From: Thalassotalea sp. PS06 | GTDB taxonomy: Bacteria > Pseudomonadota > Gammaproteobacteria > Enterobacterales > Alteromonadaceae | Assembly: GCF_007197775.1 (NCBI RefSeq) | Contig: NZ_CP041638.1 | Coordinates: 3,472,001 to 3,536,000 of the forward strand | Length of the DNA: 64,000 nt | Direction of reading: 5' to 3' | Position numbers and translations under genes: made by a program | In this document: one piece after another, positions 8,234-16,923 of the stretch | How the letters are laid out: each line of letters starts with the position of its first letter | Position numbering within the stretch: the first letter of the stretch is position 1 | Notes under the pieces: generated by a model | The model's database searches: none | The model's input: only the letters and a program-made list of their open reading frames with translations | What the model was told of the DNA's origin: nothing

Positions 8234-9532
8234 ATGGAATCTATCGTATCCTGGATTAATCCTACCCTGCTTGTGGTTTCTCTCGCCATGATGGCCGGCG
8301 TCTGGGTATTAAATAATGTTTATCGATATCCGAGAAATATCTGGGTACTGGTAGTTTCACAACCTCTGTTACTTTGTATTTCTCCGACCATGACCTTTAT
8401 TAGCGGTATCCTCGCCAGAGAAATCGCGCCAGATGCAACGCTTGCGACACTACCGCTGACCATGATGATTGTCGGACTTGCGGCGTCTACGTTACTTGCC
8501 GCAAGATTGAGCGCCCTGTCAGGCCGCAAAAAAGCCACGAACATGGGTTACGCTATCGCCTTAATCGGCGCTTTATTGGCGACATTCGCTGCAAAGTATC
8601 AAAACTTCTATGTGTTGATTGCCGCCAGTATTTGTTTCGGTTCCAGTCTGGCTTTCTCTCAGCAACTAAGATTTGCCGCCCTTGAAAGTGTTTCCGAGAA
8701 AGAAGGGCCTCGGGTGATCTCGACATTAATGCTTTCTGGTATTGCGGCCGCAATGATTGGCCCGGAAGTAGCGTTAATGAGCAAAGACTGGCTGCCCTCG
8801 CAAGGAACTTACGTTGGCTCTTTTGTGGCCCTTGCCTGCTTAATTATCGCCAGCATGGCAATCTTTCAATGGTTTAGTAATCCTAAAATCGCTCAGGTTG
8901 AAACACACGACAGCCCCGGCAGACCACTTAATGAAATCGTTAAACAACCGGTATTTATCATTGCTGTCTGCTCGGCAGCTATTGGCTATGGGGTGATGAG
9001 TTTATTAATGACAGCAACGCCTTTGAGCATGCATGGCGTGCATGGCCACAGTCTCGACGACACCAAATGGGTGATTCAAAGTCATATTGCCGCCATGTTC
9101 CTGCCTTCACTTATTACCGGCAGCCTAATCAAACGCTTTGGCGCCGCCAATATTCTGATTGCTGGCTCTATCGTGATGTTTTTGGTTTTAGTCATCGCTT
9201 TAGGTGGGCATCAGGTGGTTCATTATTGGTGGGCGTTGGTATTGCTGGGCATTGGTTGGAATTTTCTGTTCATTACCGGCACCGTAATTTTGCCGCAAAG
9301 TTATCAGCACAATGAAAGATTCAAGGTGCAGGCCGTGAATGACTTTACCATCTTTACCGTCCAGGCCTTAGGCTCCTTATTGGCCGGCTACCTGCTGTTT
9401 TCCAGCAACTGGAACACCTTGATCATGATCGCCTCTCCATTTGTGGCCATCATGCTGGTGATAAGTATCATCCAATATCGTCGTGAACGCTCTTACCCTA
9501 TGGGGTCAGAGTCAATTACCAAAATTAAATAA
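8234..9532 (+). CDS. Major facilitator superfamily transporter; C-terminus supplied by a repeat element
   Basis: A 432-residue protein with about twelve helices and the MFS loop 2-3 signature in degenerate form (ARLSALSGRKKATNMG, near residues 91-106). Substrate unknown; the sequence resembles drug-efflux-type MFS proteins. It starts 17 bases after the MATE gene, suggesting a two-gene efflux operon. Its last ten codons (MGSESITKIK) and the stop lie in the 79-bp inverted-repeat element that starts at 9502, so the natural C-terminus was changed by that insertion. The preceding YRRERSY is a typical end for the last cytosolic tail, so activity is probably kept. Confidence 0.85.
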   Translation: MESIVSWINPTLLVVSLAMMAGVWVLNNVYRYPRNIWVLVVSQPLLLCISPTMTFISGILAREIAPDATLATLPLTMMIVGLAASTLLAARLSALSGRKKATNMGYAIALIGALLATFAAKYQNFYVLIAASICFGSSLAFSQQLRFAALESVSEKEGPRVISTLMLSGIAAAMIGPEVALMSKDWLPSQGTYVGSFVALACLIIASMAIFQWFSNPKIAQVETHDSPGRPLNEIVKQPVFIIAVCSAAIGYGVMSLLMTATPLSMHGVHGHSLDDTKWVIQSHIAAMFLPSLITGSLIKRFGAANILIAGSIVMFLVLVIALGGHQVVHYWWALVLLGIGWNFLFITGTVILPQSYQHNERFKVQAVNDFTIFTVQALGSLLAGYLLFSSNWNTLIMIASPFVAIMLVISIIQYRRERSYPMGSESITKIK

Positions 9533-9580
9533 TGTTTTAAAACATAGCCTTAGGATGGTTAAGTCAACGACTCTGTCCCC
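9502..9580. repeat. 79-bp inverted-repeat element, copy 1 (GGGGTCAGAGTC type)
   Basis: The left arm GGGGTCAGAGTCAATT and the right arm GACTCTGTCCCC can pair with one mismatch. The interior is AT-rich and unrelated to copy 2. Copy 2 at 10081-10159 has the same length and the same two arms in the opposite orientation. Such GGGGTCAGAGTC arms occur near REP-associated tyrosine transposases in many gammaproteobacteria (from memory, not searched). Confidence 0.8.
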
Positions 9581-9584
9581 TTCA

Positions 9585-9995
9585 TTAAGACTCAACGCCT
9601 TCATTGCATTCGCCGCGAACACTTAAAAACTCGCGGCTAAGATTGCGCTCAAACACCATGTATCCCTGTTCGCAAAACCCCGTTTCAGCCATCACCAATT
9701 GCAGACGTTCTTCGAGTAACTCGGCCAGACTTTCGGTCTGACGATCATTTCCCATTGCCGCCCCAGAACTCCTACCTTTTCCTGGGCCACGCTTTACCGA
9801 CTTTCCATTTTCCCCCTCATTTTTTGCCGGTTTTTGCTTTGACAGCTCAAGGGAAAGCTCAAACCGTTTCGAGCCATCATTGGTTATGTCGGTGACAAAA
9901 TTTTGCGTCAGTACCTGTGGTTTACTGGTGCAGCCAATAAGAATCAATGCAATGGCCATTGTCACAGCTAGCAAGGTACCTTGTTGTTTCATCAT
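9585..9995 (-). CDS. Hypothetical lipoprotein
   Basis: A 136-residue protein with a lipoprotein signal peptide: hydrophobic residues 9-20 and the lipobox LIGC with Cys at 22, followed by Thr-Ser so probably sorted to the outer membrane. The mature part has a low-complexity basic stretch (PGKGRSSG) in the middle and two cysteines near the end (GFCEQGY and RGECNEG) that may pair. I do not recognise a family. The gene lies between two inverted copies of the 79-bp repeat element, with its stop only a few bases from copy 1. It could have arrived as part of a composite unit, but this is speculation. Confidence 0.6.
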   Translation of the reverse strand: MMKQQGTLLAVTMAIALILIGCTSKPQVLTQNFVTDITNDGSKRFELSLELSKQKPAKNEGENGKSVKRGPGKGRSSGAAMGNDRQTESLAELLEERLQLVMAETGFCEQGYMVFERNLSREFLSVRGECNEGVES

Positions 9996-10080
9996 TCCGT
10001 AATCCCATTTTTTTGATATCCGGTTCAGCTTACATGGAAAACAACTAGCTGTCTGTCAATGAAGCGTAAAGTTAGTTAAT

Positions 10081-10159
10081 GGGGACAGAGTCATCAAGAT
10101 AACGAGGTTAACTTATTGATTAATTTAGCTTTGATTGAATGAAAATTGACTCTGACCCC
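10081..10159. repeat. 79-bp inverted-repeat element, copy 2 (inverted relative to copy 1)
   Basis: The arms GGGGACAGAGTC and AATTGACTCTGACCCC are the exact reverse complement of the arms of copy 1. The total length is the same. The interior differs, which suggests that the ends, not the core, are under selection or copied. Confidence 0.8.
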
Positions 10160-10168
10160 ATAGGATGC

Positions 10169-10196
10169 AAAGAAACCGGCGGTAGCCGGTTTCTTT
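10169..10196 (-). terminator. Terminator of the amidohydrolase operon
   Basis: The near-perfect stem AAAGAAACCGGC / GCCGGTTTCTTT has a 4-base loop and lies 26 bases beyond the stop of the minus-strand amidohydrolase gene. The U-rich side reads on the minus strand. Confidence 0.8.
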
Positions 10197-10222
10197 AGGG
10201 TGCTTAATAAAGCTTTGAATGC

Positions 10223-11494
10223 TTATGGGCGGGTGTACTGTACTGGCTTATCGGATTCTAAGCTCAGGTAACGATCACGCAGTTTTGTCTGGCGTGATTC
10301 CAGTTTTACCTCTTCACCATTGATAATGACATTGGTTGGTGCATGCATAACCTCAAGAGGGTCACCAGACCAAACCACAACATCGGCTGTCATGCCTGCT
10401 TTCAAGCTGCCATGAGTGTCTTCAAGGCCATAGATTTTGGCTACAGAAGAGGTCAATGACGCCAGGCCTGCCTGATAAGGCAAACCATTAGCTACCGCAT
10501 TACCAGCATTTTGTGAGGCTAAACGGATATTATGAGTATTCATACCGATCGCCACATTTACACCGGCTTCGTTTAAACGACCCGCATTAGCCAGTGTCGC
10601 GGCGTTTTGCTGGAAGCTATATGGCAGGTTAGATTCCGGATTAAGAATTACCGAAAAGCCCACGGCACCAATTTCATCGGCAACACGCCAACCTTCAGCG
10701 GCGCCAACCAAGGTAATGTTTAAAGACGAAAACTCTTCTTTTAACGCAATAACCTGACGAATGTCAGTAGCACGATGTGCAATCACCAATAATGGTGTAT
10801 CACCTTTAACCACAGGGACTAAGGCTTTGACATCAGCAACCGGCATACCATGCCATTCAGTTTGCGGCGTAAAACGAATATTCTGAGCATATTCCGCTTG
10901 TTTCAATGCATCGCGAAGCTCAACCCAAAGTGCGGCGCGACTGCCGCCAGCCTTATGAGCACCACTTTCGCTAACATCCACTACCATAAAAGCACGCGCC
11001 TTGGTTACAGGCGTTTCATCATTACCTAACGTAACAATCGCACCCTGGCCTTTGAACATAGTCGCAGACTGAGAAACCGCGCTAGCAACACTGGTGAAAC
11101 CCTCGATACGGGTAATATCACGCAAGCTTGTGTCTGGCGTAATCGCATAGGAGGCATCAAGTCCTGCACTGATGGCTGCCTTTCCAGCATTGGCATCAAC
11201 GCCTGAGCCGTAAGAAGGAACTTCCACCAGGCCTAACGACGTAAACGCCCCCATTAACCCAGGGGTTACCACTTTGCCGGTAGCATCAATCACACGATAT
11301 TCGCCAGAAACCGTGATGTCCTTGCCGACTTTTGTAATTTTGTTATCTTCAATCAGTATCGTTGCTTTTTCCAGGGTACCGGTTGAAGTCATGGTATGTA
11401 CTTTACCGCCAACAATGGCGATATTTTCTGCAGCTGCGCCAGCACTCACGGTTACACCAGCAGCAACAATTGAAGCAATTAACGTCTTGTTCAT
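10223..11494 (-). CDS. Exported amidohydrolase-fold protein lacking metal ligands (probable pseudoenzyme)
   Basis: A 423-residue protein with a Sec signal peptide (residues 1-22). The N-terminal small beta domain and the C-terminal GSLKAGMTADVVVWSGDPLE match amidohydrolases of the imidazolonepropionase-like group. At the spot where the family has a metal-binding His-x-His, this protein has VTPGLMGAFTSLGL, with neither His present. The position of a later ligand His reads LVGAAEGW and the metal-binding Asp region reads GMNTHNIR. It overlaps the upstream partner gene by four bases (ATGA), and that partner keeps all ligands. A regulatory or scaffolding subunit of a heteromer is a reasonable inference; an independent enzyme with another mechanism is less likely. 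Confidence 0.82.
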   Translation of the reverse strand: MNKTLIASIVAAGVTVSAGAAAENIAIVGGKVHTMTSTGTLEKATILIEDNKITKVGKDITVSGEYRVIDATGKVVTPGLMGAFTSLGLVEVPSYGSGVDANAGKAAISAGLDASYAITPDTSLRDITRIEGFTSVASAVSQSATMFKGQGAIVTLGNDETPVTKARAFMVVDVSESGAHKAGGSRAALWVELRDALKQAEYAQNIRFTPQTEWHGMPVADVKALVPVVKGDTPLLVIAHRATDIRQVIALKEEFSSLNITLVGAAEGWRVADEIGAVGFSVILNPESNLPYSFQQNAATLANAGRLNEAGVNVAIGMNTHNIRLASQNAGNAVANGLPYQAGLASLTSSVAKIYGLEDTHGSLKAGMTADVVVWSGDPLEVMHAPTNVIINGEEVKLESRQTKLRDRYLSLESDKPVQYTRP

Positions 11495-12918
11495 TTGTGA
11501 TCTCCTTCGCCTGCTTGTCCTAGCTCGAAATCGCTGATTGCCCAGCTTTCAGGGTTGTTTCTATCAAATGCCAGACCGCCATCAATGTATACTAATTCGG
11601 CCTGTGCATAAGTTGAGAAAGGATCCGCAGACCATAAAACCACATCGGCGTTTTTGCCAACTTCTAAAGAACCGGTTTTTTCAAAGATGCCCAGTGATTT
11701 CGCTGGATTAGCAGATAACCAGGTCCATGCCTGTGCTTTTGAAATGTCGATACCAGCGCGTTGTCCATCAGATAAGGCTTTCGCCGCTTCCTGATTCAGG
11801 CGTTGAATACCCTGATCGGAATCAGAGTGAACGATGGCGCAAGCTCCAGCCTGCTCAACCATTGGAATATTCTCGCGAATACCATCATAGGCTTCCATTT
11901 TAAAGCCCCACCAATCAGCCCACATCGCTGAACAGATGTTATTTTCCGCAAGTTTGTCGGCTATCTTGTATGCCTCAACACCGTGCTGGAAACTGGTAAT
12001 TTGATAATCAAACTCCTTCATTACATCAATCATCACCACCATTTCATCGGCACGATAACAATGCATGTGAACTAAGATATCACCATCAAGCACACCCGCT
12101 AAGGTATCTTTTGCAAGATCGCGTTTTGGCGCTTTCGGATTCTCTCCCGCTTCATAATCGTCGTAGTATTTTTCCCATTGCTCTTTATAAGCTTTGGCAT
12201 CAATCCACGCCTGACGATAACCTGCGACATTACCCATACGGGTCATTGGGCCGCCTTTTTTACCGTAAACACGTTTAGGGTTTTCACCACAGGCCATTTT
12301 CAGGCCGTATGGTGCATCCGGGAATTTCATATCCTGGATAGTACGATCTGGTAAGTTTTTAACGGTGACACTGCGACCACCAACCAGGTTCGCAGAACCC
12401 GGAAGAATTTGCATGGACGTTACACCACCGGCTAGAGCGCGACGAAAGCCGGGATCCTGTGGCCAGATAGAGTGCTCAGCCCAAACTGCTGCAGTTACCG
12501 GTTTAGTCATTTCATTACCATCAGCATGTGCATGAGCGTCAGGCGTCGCATATACACCTAAGTGTGAGTGCGCATCAACAATACCTGGAGTAACCCACTT
12601 GCCTTTACCATCAATGGTTTTAACACCATCCGGGGCGGTAATGTCGGTTCCGACGGCTTTGATTTTGCCGTTTTCAAGCAAAATCGAGGCATTTTCCATT
12701 TGCCCGCCAATACCATCAAGCAAGGTAACATTGGTGATCAATGTAGCCTCAGACGGAAGGGGTTCATAGGTACTAGGGAAAGGATTTTTATTAATTTCGA
12801 CCAGGGCGTCCTGTTCCTTAGTGTCTTTCTTTTCCTGCTCTCCACAACCGGCAAGGGTTGCAAGTGCAAGTAAAGAGACACCTGTGAACAACGCCTTGTT
12901 GAGCGTTTTGTTAATCAT
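11491..12918 (-). CDS. Amidohydrolase family lipoprotein (catalytic partner)
   Basis: A 475-residue protein with lipobox LAGC (Cys25) and a metal-dependent amidohydrolase domain. Visible active-site elements: His117-x-His119 in VDAHSHLG, Lys207 in GLKMACGENPK as candidate carbamylated lysine, His284/His286 in LVHMHCYRAD, His312 in FQHGVEAY, and Asp366 or Asp368 in IVHSDSDQG. The C-terminal GSLEVGKNADVVLWSADPF closes the small beta domain. Substrate unknown; exported members of this group are often peptidase-like or act on cyclic amides. It is the first gene of a two-gene operon with the degenerate homologue, joined by an ATGA overlap. Confidence 0.9.
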   Translation of the reverse strand: MINKTLNKALFTGVSLLALATLAGCGEQEKKDTKEQDALVEINKNPFPSTYEPLPSEATLITNVTLLDGIGGQMENASILLENGKIKAVGTDITAPDGVKTIDGKGKWVTPGIVDAHSHLGVYATPDAHAHADGNEMTKPVTAAVWAEHSIWPQDPGFRRALAGGVTSMQILPGSANLVGGRSVTVKNLPDRTIQDMKFPDAPYGLKMACGENPKRVYGKKGGPMTRMGNVAGYRQAWIDAKAYKEQWEKYYDDYEAGENPKAPKRDLAKDTLAGVLDGDILVHMHCYRADEMVVMIDVMKEFDYQITSFQHGVEAYKIADKLAENNICSAMWADWWGFKMEAYDGIRENIPMVEQAGACAIVHSDSDQGIQRLNQEAAKALSDGQRAGIDISKAQAWTWLSANPAKSLGIFEKTGSLEVGKNADVVLWSADPFSTYAQAELVYIDGGLAFDRNNPESWAISDFELGQAGEGDHK

Positions 12919-13096
12919 AGTTTCTCTTACATTATTAAAATAGTTATAAGGTTAGCTTAACAATGCTATCAAGGCGCTGTTAAGTTGTCATGGTAATTAA
13001 ACCGGAAAAGCAGGGTGTTGGACGGGAGCGAAGGCTGGACGCTGTCGGAGAATACTGCGTCGGTTTTGGCCATGGATTGGCCTATATGCCGAAAAT

Positions 13097-13164
13097 GCAC
13101 TAATACATGGAAGTATGTAGTTAGAATAACGCACTAATACACGGATGTATGTAGGTAGAATAAC
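13097..13164. repeat. 34-bp tandem direct repeat, two units
   Basis: Units at 13097-13130 and 13131-13164 differ at only four positions. Both start GCACTAATACA and end TAGAATAAC. Each unit holds an imperfect palindrome (ATACATGGAAGTATGTA-like). Confidence 0.85.
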
Positions 13165-13166
13165 GC

Positions 13167-13208
13167 AGGAGCAGTTATCGAGGAGCAGTTATCGAGGAGC
13201 AATTTTCG
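13167..13208. repeat. 14-bp tandem repeat, three units
   Basis: AGGAGCAGTTATCG occurs twice exactly (13167-13180, 13181-13194), then once as AGGAGCAATTTTCG (13195-13208). Confidence 0.85.
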
Positions 13209-13261
13209 GTGAGGACGCTGTCGAGGGAGACTGCGTCGAGAGCTGGTAACTCGCTAGGTAC

Positions 13262-13303
13262 GTATCGCGAGCGATACTCAGGGTACGTGACGAAAAACGT
13301 CAC
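13262..13303. repeat. Two adjacent hairpins
   Basis: GTATCGC-GA-GCGATAC at 13262-13277 and GTGACG-AAAAA-CGTCAC at 13287-13303 are both perfect stems. They may be remnants of the palindromic repeat families seen around them. Confidence 0.65.
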
Positions 13304-13432
13304 TTCAAGTACACAATCAAAGATCGTTCCGGGTTGCCGACAAGGACGTTGGTGTGCAGAATTTGTCGGGAACTGAAATTCTGTACCCGCTAAAAAACGT
13401 CGCTCCGAGTTAAAAACAAAAACCCTAGAGTC

Positions 13433-13454
13433 ATTCCCTGCCACGACAGGGAAT
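13433..13454. repeat. Palindrome ATTCCCTG/CAGGGAAT
   Basis: The perfect 8-bp stem has loop CCACGA. Such GTCATTCCCTG hairpins are, from memory, frequent dispersed repeats in this order. Confidence 0.6.
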
Positions 13455-13510
13455 CCTGGCCAAACTTGAATGATCGGATTAGACTCATACGCTATTCCCT
13501 TTATTTACTG

Positions 13511-13645
13511 CGTCATCCCGTGCTCCGACACGGGATCTTCCTTCGGTATACTGAGATTTGTTTATTTAGCTCTTAAGCTAAGAAGTTGAAATAAATAGGA
13601 TCACCGCATGCGTTAGGAGGTCCCGCATCAAGTGCAGGATGACGG
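13511..13645. repeat. Roughly 130-bp element with inverted GCGTCATCC / GGATGACG ends
   Basis: The left end carries a further hairpin, ATCCCGTG-CTCCGA-CACGGGAT at 13516-13537. The right end reads AGGATGACGG at 13636-13645. No coding capacity lies between. This looks like a small dispersed palindromic unit, not an insertion sequence. Confidence 0.6.
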
Positions 13646-13743
13646 CGTATCAATAAACGAAAGTGGAAGGTTCAAGGATTCAAATTCGCTAAATTCATTC
13701 TGACAGGTTTAATATAAGCTGCTTTTAAGGTGCTTTTAAGGTG

Positions 13744-14268
13744 CTAATCAGCAGCCTTTACATACCGGCCATTAAATAAAACCTGCCAATTACCTTCAGC
13801 ATCCCGTTGCTCCCAAATTTGTCGAACATCACCATTATCAAGTGCTCGCCAACTTATTTTCTGCTCAACGTCCTTGCCGTCCTTGTCTTTAATCGTGCCG
13901 GTCATTGTCATAACGCCTTCGCTGAACTGGCCATCGAGTTGTAACAACAAGCCAGAATTATCTACCCAGGTTTGATGCCAGCTATCATTCTGTTTATTAA
14001 AAATGTTCAGGCTCTTTCCGGCAAAGCCTGTTGGCGTTTGATACTCTTCGAGAATGCTACAATCCCCTAAAATTTTACTGATTTTGCTACTCGACGGAGC
14101 ATTGCCGTTATTGCGATTACCGGGTGTTTCGTTAATGACCTGCCATTCCCCCAACCAGAAATCGAACTGACTATAGCCTGGATCCGTACAGTTGCTATTT
14201 GCCATTGCCGGCCAGGCAAAACCAGTAAAGATTAGTGCCAAGAGGCGGATTGGTTTAATCATTCTCAT
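13744..14268 (-). CDS. Exported protein of DUF1579-like type
   Basis: A 174-residue protein with a signal peptide (about 1-23, ending AMA). The mature part starts with a Cys (SNCTDPG), then the motif FDFWLGEWQV, and ends WEQRDAEGNWQVLFNGRYVK. The F-W-x-G-x-W motif and alternating strands suggest a lipocalin/calycin-like beta-barrel as in DUF1579 and related families; Cys27 and the Cys in ILGDCSILEEY may form a disulfide. Function unknown; a periplasmic binding role is a guess from the fold. It is divergent from ubiD and its 3' side borders the repeat-filled region. Confidence 0.7.
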   Translation of the reverse strand: MRMIKPIRLLALIFTGFAWPAMANSNCTDPGYSQFDFWLGEWQVINETPGNRNNGNAPSSSKISKILGDCSILEEYQTPTGFAGKSLNIFNKQNDSWHQTWVDNSGLLLQLDGQFSEGVMTMTGTIKDKDGKDVEQKISWRALDNGDVRQIWEQRDAEGNWQVLFNGRYVKAAD

Positions 14269-14433
14269 ACTGACCTCAATTAACTAATATAAAACAATAC
14301 ATTATCAATATCAGATTAGGTTCTTCGCGATCAAGATTCAATTTTCTGACTAAACCGCTGCTTTGTTAGGCTTTCTCTTCGCCAGCCGTTATAATAGCCA
14401 GCATTTGTGTGAACACAGCGTTTAGCGGACTTT

Positions 14434-15900
14434 ATGAAATACAAAGATTTACGCGACTTTATTGAGAAACTGGAGCAGCAGGGCCAGTTAAAGCGCATTC
14501 GCCAACCGATATCCACGGATTTGGTGATGACGGAAATCAGTGACCGAACCTTGAAAGCCAAGGGGCCGGCGCTGTTATTTGAAAACCCAATTGGTCACGA
14601 TATGCCAGTACTGACAAACCTGTTTGGTACTCCAGAGCGTGTGGCTATGGCGATGGGTCAGGAGAATGTCGAAGCTTTGCGTGAAGTAGGCAAACTTCTG
14701 GCAATGCTCAAAGAACCAGAACCACCAAAAGGTTTCAAAGACGCCATCGACAAAATGCCAATATTCAAACAAGTATTGAATATGCCAGCTAAACGACTGA
14801 AAAAAGCACCATGTCAGGAATTTGTGATGACAGGTGATGACGTCGACTTAACCAAGTTACCGATTCAGCGTTGCTGGCCGGGAGATGTTGCGCCACTAAT
14901 TACCTGGGGCTTAACCGTAACTCGCGGTCCAGAAAAAGAACGTCAGAATCTGGGTATCTATCGCCAGCAACTATTGGGCCCTAACAAGGTCATTATGCGT
15001 TGGCTATCGCATCGTGGCGGGGCTCTGGATTTTCAGGAATTCAAACAACGCCATCCAGGCGAAAAGTTTCCGGTTTCCGTGGCTCTGGGCGCGGATCCGG
15101 CAACCATTTTGGGCGCGGTTACGCCAGTGCCTGATTCCTTGTCCGAATATGCGTTTGCCGGTTTACTACGTGGCAGTAAGACCGAAGTGGTGAAATGTCT
15201 CAGCAATGACTTGGAAGTCCCGGCATCCGCGGAGATTGTTCTCGAAGGTTATATCGACCCTGAAGAAATGGCGCCTGAAGGCCCGTACGGCGATCATACG
15301 GGTTATTACAATGAAGTGGATGATTTCCCGGTTTTCACCGTAACCCATGTGACTCATCGTAAAGAGCCAATTTATCACAGCACCTACACGGGCCGTCCGC
15401 CAGATGAGCCAGCAATTTTAGGAGTGGCATTGAACGAAGTGTTTGTGCCCTTGATTCAAAAACAGTTCCCGGAAATTGTCGATTTCTATCTACCCCCTGA
15501 AGGGTGTTCATACCGTATGGCGGTGGTGACGATGAAAAAGCAATATCCAGGTCATGCCAAACGGGTGATGATGGGTGTCTGGTCATTCCTGCGTCAGTTC
15601 ATGTACACCAAGTTTGTGATTGTCTGCGACGATGACGTAGATGCGCGCAACTGGGAAGATGTGGTGTGGGCGATGACTACCCGCATGGATCCAGCCCGTG
15701 ATACAACCCTAGTGGAAAACACCCCAATCGATTACCTCGATTTTGCCTCGCCAGTATCTGGTTTAGGTTCAAAAATGGGGATGGACGCCACCAATAAATG
15801 GCCGGGCGAGACCGATCGTGAGTGGGGGACGCCGATTATTATGGATCAGGCCGTTATCGAAGAAGTCGATGCCCTCTGGGATGAGTTAGACATTAAATAG
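14434..15900 (+). CDS. ubiD: 4-hydroxy-3-polyprenylbenzoate decarboxylase UbiD
   Basis: A 488-residue protein matching UbiD over its whole length: [10 protein letters not shown] at the start, ALLFENP, the QNLGIYRQQ segment, [11 protein letters not shown] containing the conserved acidic residue, and the [22 protein letters not shown] end. UbiD decarboxylates 3-octaprenyl-4-hydroxybenzoate in ubiquinone synthesis and needs the prenylated flavin made by UbiX. It is cytosolic. The fre gene follows after 132 bases, the same gene pair as in enteric bacteria, which supports both calls. The length equals that of the family (about 490). High certainty. Confidence 0.98.
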   Translation: MKYKDLRDFIEKLEQQGQLKRIRQPISTDLVMTEISDRTLKAKGPALLFENPIGHDMPVLTNLFGTPERVAMAMGQENVEALREVGKLLAMLKEPEPPKGFKDAIDKMPIFKQVLNMPAKRLKKAPCQEFVMTGDDVDLTKLPIQRCWPGDVAPLITWGLTVTRGPEKERQNLGIYRQQLLGPNKVIMRWLSHRGGALDFQEFKQRHPGEKFPVSVALGADPATILGAVTPVPDSLSEYAFAGLLRGSKTEVVKCLSNDLEVPASAEIVLEGYIDPEEMAPEGPYGDHTGYYNEVDDFPVFTVTHVTHRKEPIYHSTYTGRPPDEPAILGVALNEVFVPLIQKQFPEIVDFYLPPEGCSYRMAVVTMKKQYPGHAKRVMMGVWSFLRQFMYTKFVIVCDDDVDARNWEDVVWAMTTRMDPARDTTLVENTPIDYLDFASPVSGLGSKMGMDATNKWPGETDREWGTPIIMDQAVIEEVDALWDELDIK

Positions 15901-16032
15901 AAACGTTGAGGTAAAGAAGAAACGCGTAGAGATATGCTATCTTACTCAACCTTTGTAGCACTGCATGTATATTGATCTGGGCTAGGCTTAAAGAGCCTGG
16001 CCAGAACCCATAAAATGAGAAGCAAATTAGAA

Positions 16033-16734
16033 ATGAACACCATTAGCTGTAACGTTCAATCCATTACGCCATTAACGGCACACGTCTATCAAATTCTGTT
16101 AAAGCCAGAACAAGCCTGCGACTTCAAAGCGGGTCAGTATCTGAATTTTGTTATGAGTGACGATGACAAGCGCCCGTTTTCCATCGCCAGCAGCCCGGGT
16201 GATGAGCTGATTGAATTGCAAATTGGTGCTTTCGCCGCAGACGGCTGGGCCATGCAGGTAATCGATCACGTTAAGGCCAATAAAACCGTTACTATCGAAA
16301 TGCCAGCAGGTAGTGCGCACCTGCGTGAAGACAGTCATCGTCCGGTTATTTTGCTAGCCGGTGGCACAGGTTTTTCTTACATCAAATCGATTTTAGGACA
16401 ACTGGTTAAGTCGCAAACTAAGCGTCCAGTTTGGGTTTACTGGGGACTTCGTGATGAATCCGCTTGTTATCAGCTAGCCGAAACTAAAGCTTTAGTTAAT
16501 CAGTTACCACGAGCGAAATTTTTCCCCATCGTAGAAACTGCAACCGCTAACTGGAAAGGTCGTATCGGTAAAGTTCATGAGCCGTTAATGGAGGATATCT
16601 TCTCGCTGGAGCCATACGATATTTATCTGGCTGGTCGCTTTGATATGGTCGGTTTTTTACGTGAAGAATTTATTAAAAAGGGCGCCATAGTCGAGCATAT
16701 GTATGCCGATGCTTTTGCGTTTATCAAAAGCTAA
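16033..16734 (+). CDS. fre: NAD(P)H-flavin reductase Fre
   Basis: A 233-residue protein of the ferredoxin-reductase fold. The N-terminal flavin domain has the motif RPFSIAS (residues about 46-52) and the C-terminal nicotinamide domain has the glycine-rich LLAGGTGFSY, both placed as in Escherichia coli Fre; the end DAFAFI also matches. Fre reduces free flavins with NAD(P)H and may supply reduced FMN for UbiX/UbiD chemistry, ferric reduction or ribonucleotide reductase activation. ATG 16033 was chosen over the in-frame ATG 16015 because the protein alignment starts at MNTISCNV and a GAGAAG site precedes it. Likely cotranscribed with ubiD. Confidence 0.95.
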   Translation: MNTISCNVQSITPLTAHVYQILLKPEQACDFKAGQYLNFVMSDDDKRPFSIASSPGDELIELQIGAFAADGWAMQVIDHVKANKTVTIEMPAGSAHLREDSHRPVILLAGGTGFSYIKSILGQLVKSQTKRPVWVYWGLRDESACYQLAETKALVNQLPRAKFFPIVETATANWKGRIGKVHEPLMEDIFSLEPYDIYLAGRFDMVGFLREEFIKKGAIVEHMYADAFAFIKS

Positions 16735-16768
16735 CCATAAATTTACATAATATTCATATTTCTTTATT

Positions 16769-16813
16769 AAAAACTCAGCTTTATAATTTATTGGAATATA
16801 GGGCTGAGTTTTC
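16769..16813 (+). terminator. Hairpin after fre, possible terminator
   Basis: AAAACTCAGC and GCTGAGTTTT pair across a 23-base AT-rich loop, followed by TCAGTATTTT. The long loop makes it weaker than usual. Confidence 0.55.
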
Positions 16814-16923
16814 AGTATTTTACAATTCTTTACAATTCAACCTTAAAAATGTTCAAATCAGGAGCTTAACTTTTCGGCAGTTAACCATTCATTGACCGAA
16901 TAAAATAACAAAAAGGACCTAAA

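Larger units (their letters stand above)
13038..13239. repeat. Two copies of a 26-bp module with inverted ends
   Basis: The copies at 13038-13063 and 13214-13239 both read GACGCTGTCG, six variable bases, then ACTGCGTCG. The ends GACGC and GCGTC are inverted, so each copy can form a small hairpin. The other repeats of the region lie between them. Confidence 0.75.
12919..13743. other. Gene-free 0.8-kb region filled with short repeats and palindromes
   Basis: No convincing gene lies here. Reading it through shows a series of short repeat families listed separately: a duplicated 26-bp module, a 34-bp tandem pair, a 14-bp triplicate, several hairpins and a roughly 130-bp inverted-ended element. 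The first 100 bases should also hold the promoter of the amidohydrolase operon, which is transcribed leftward. Confidence 0.8.

Noticed and set aside
13097..13208. Tandem repeats considered as a CRISPR array
   Set aside because: Units are directly joined without spacers and there are no cas genes.
13175..13444. An 89-codon open frame on the minus strand
   Set aside because: It runs through the 14-bp tandem repeats and two hairpins, has no ribosome site and no protein-like composition.
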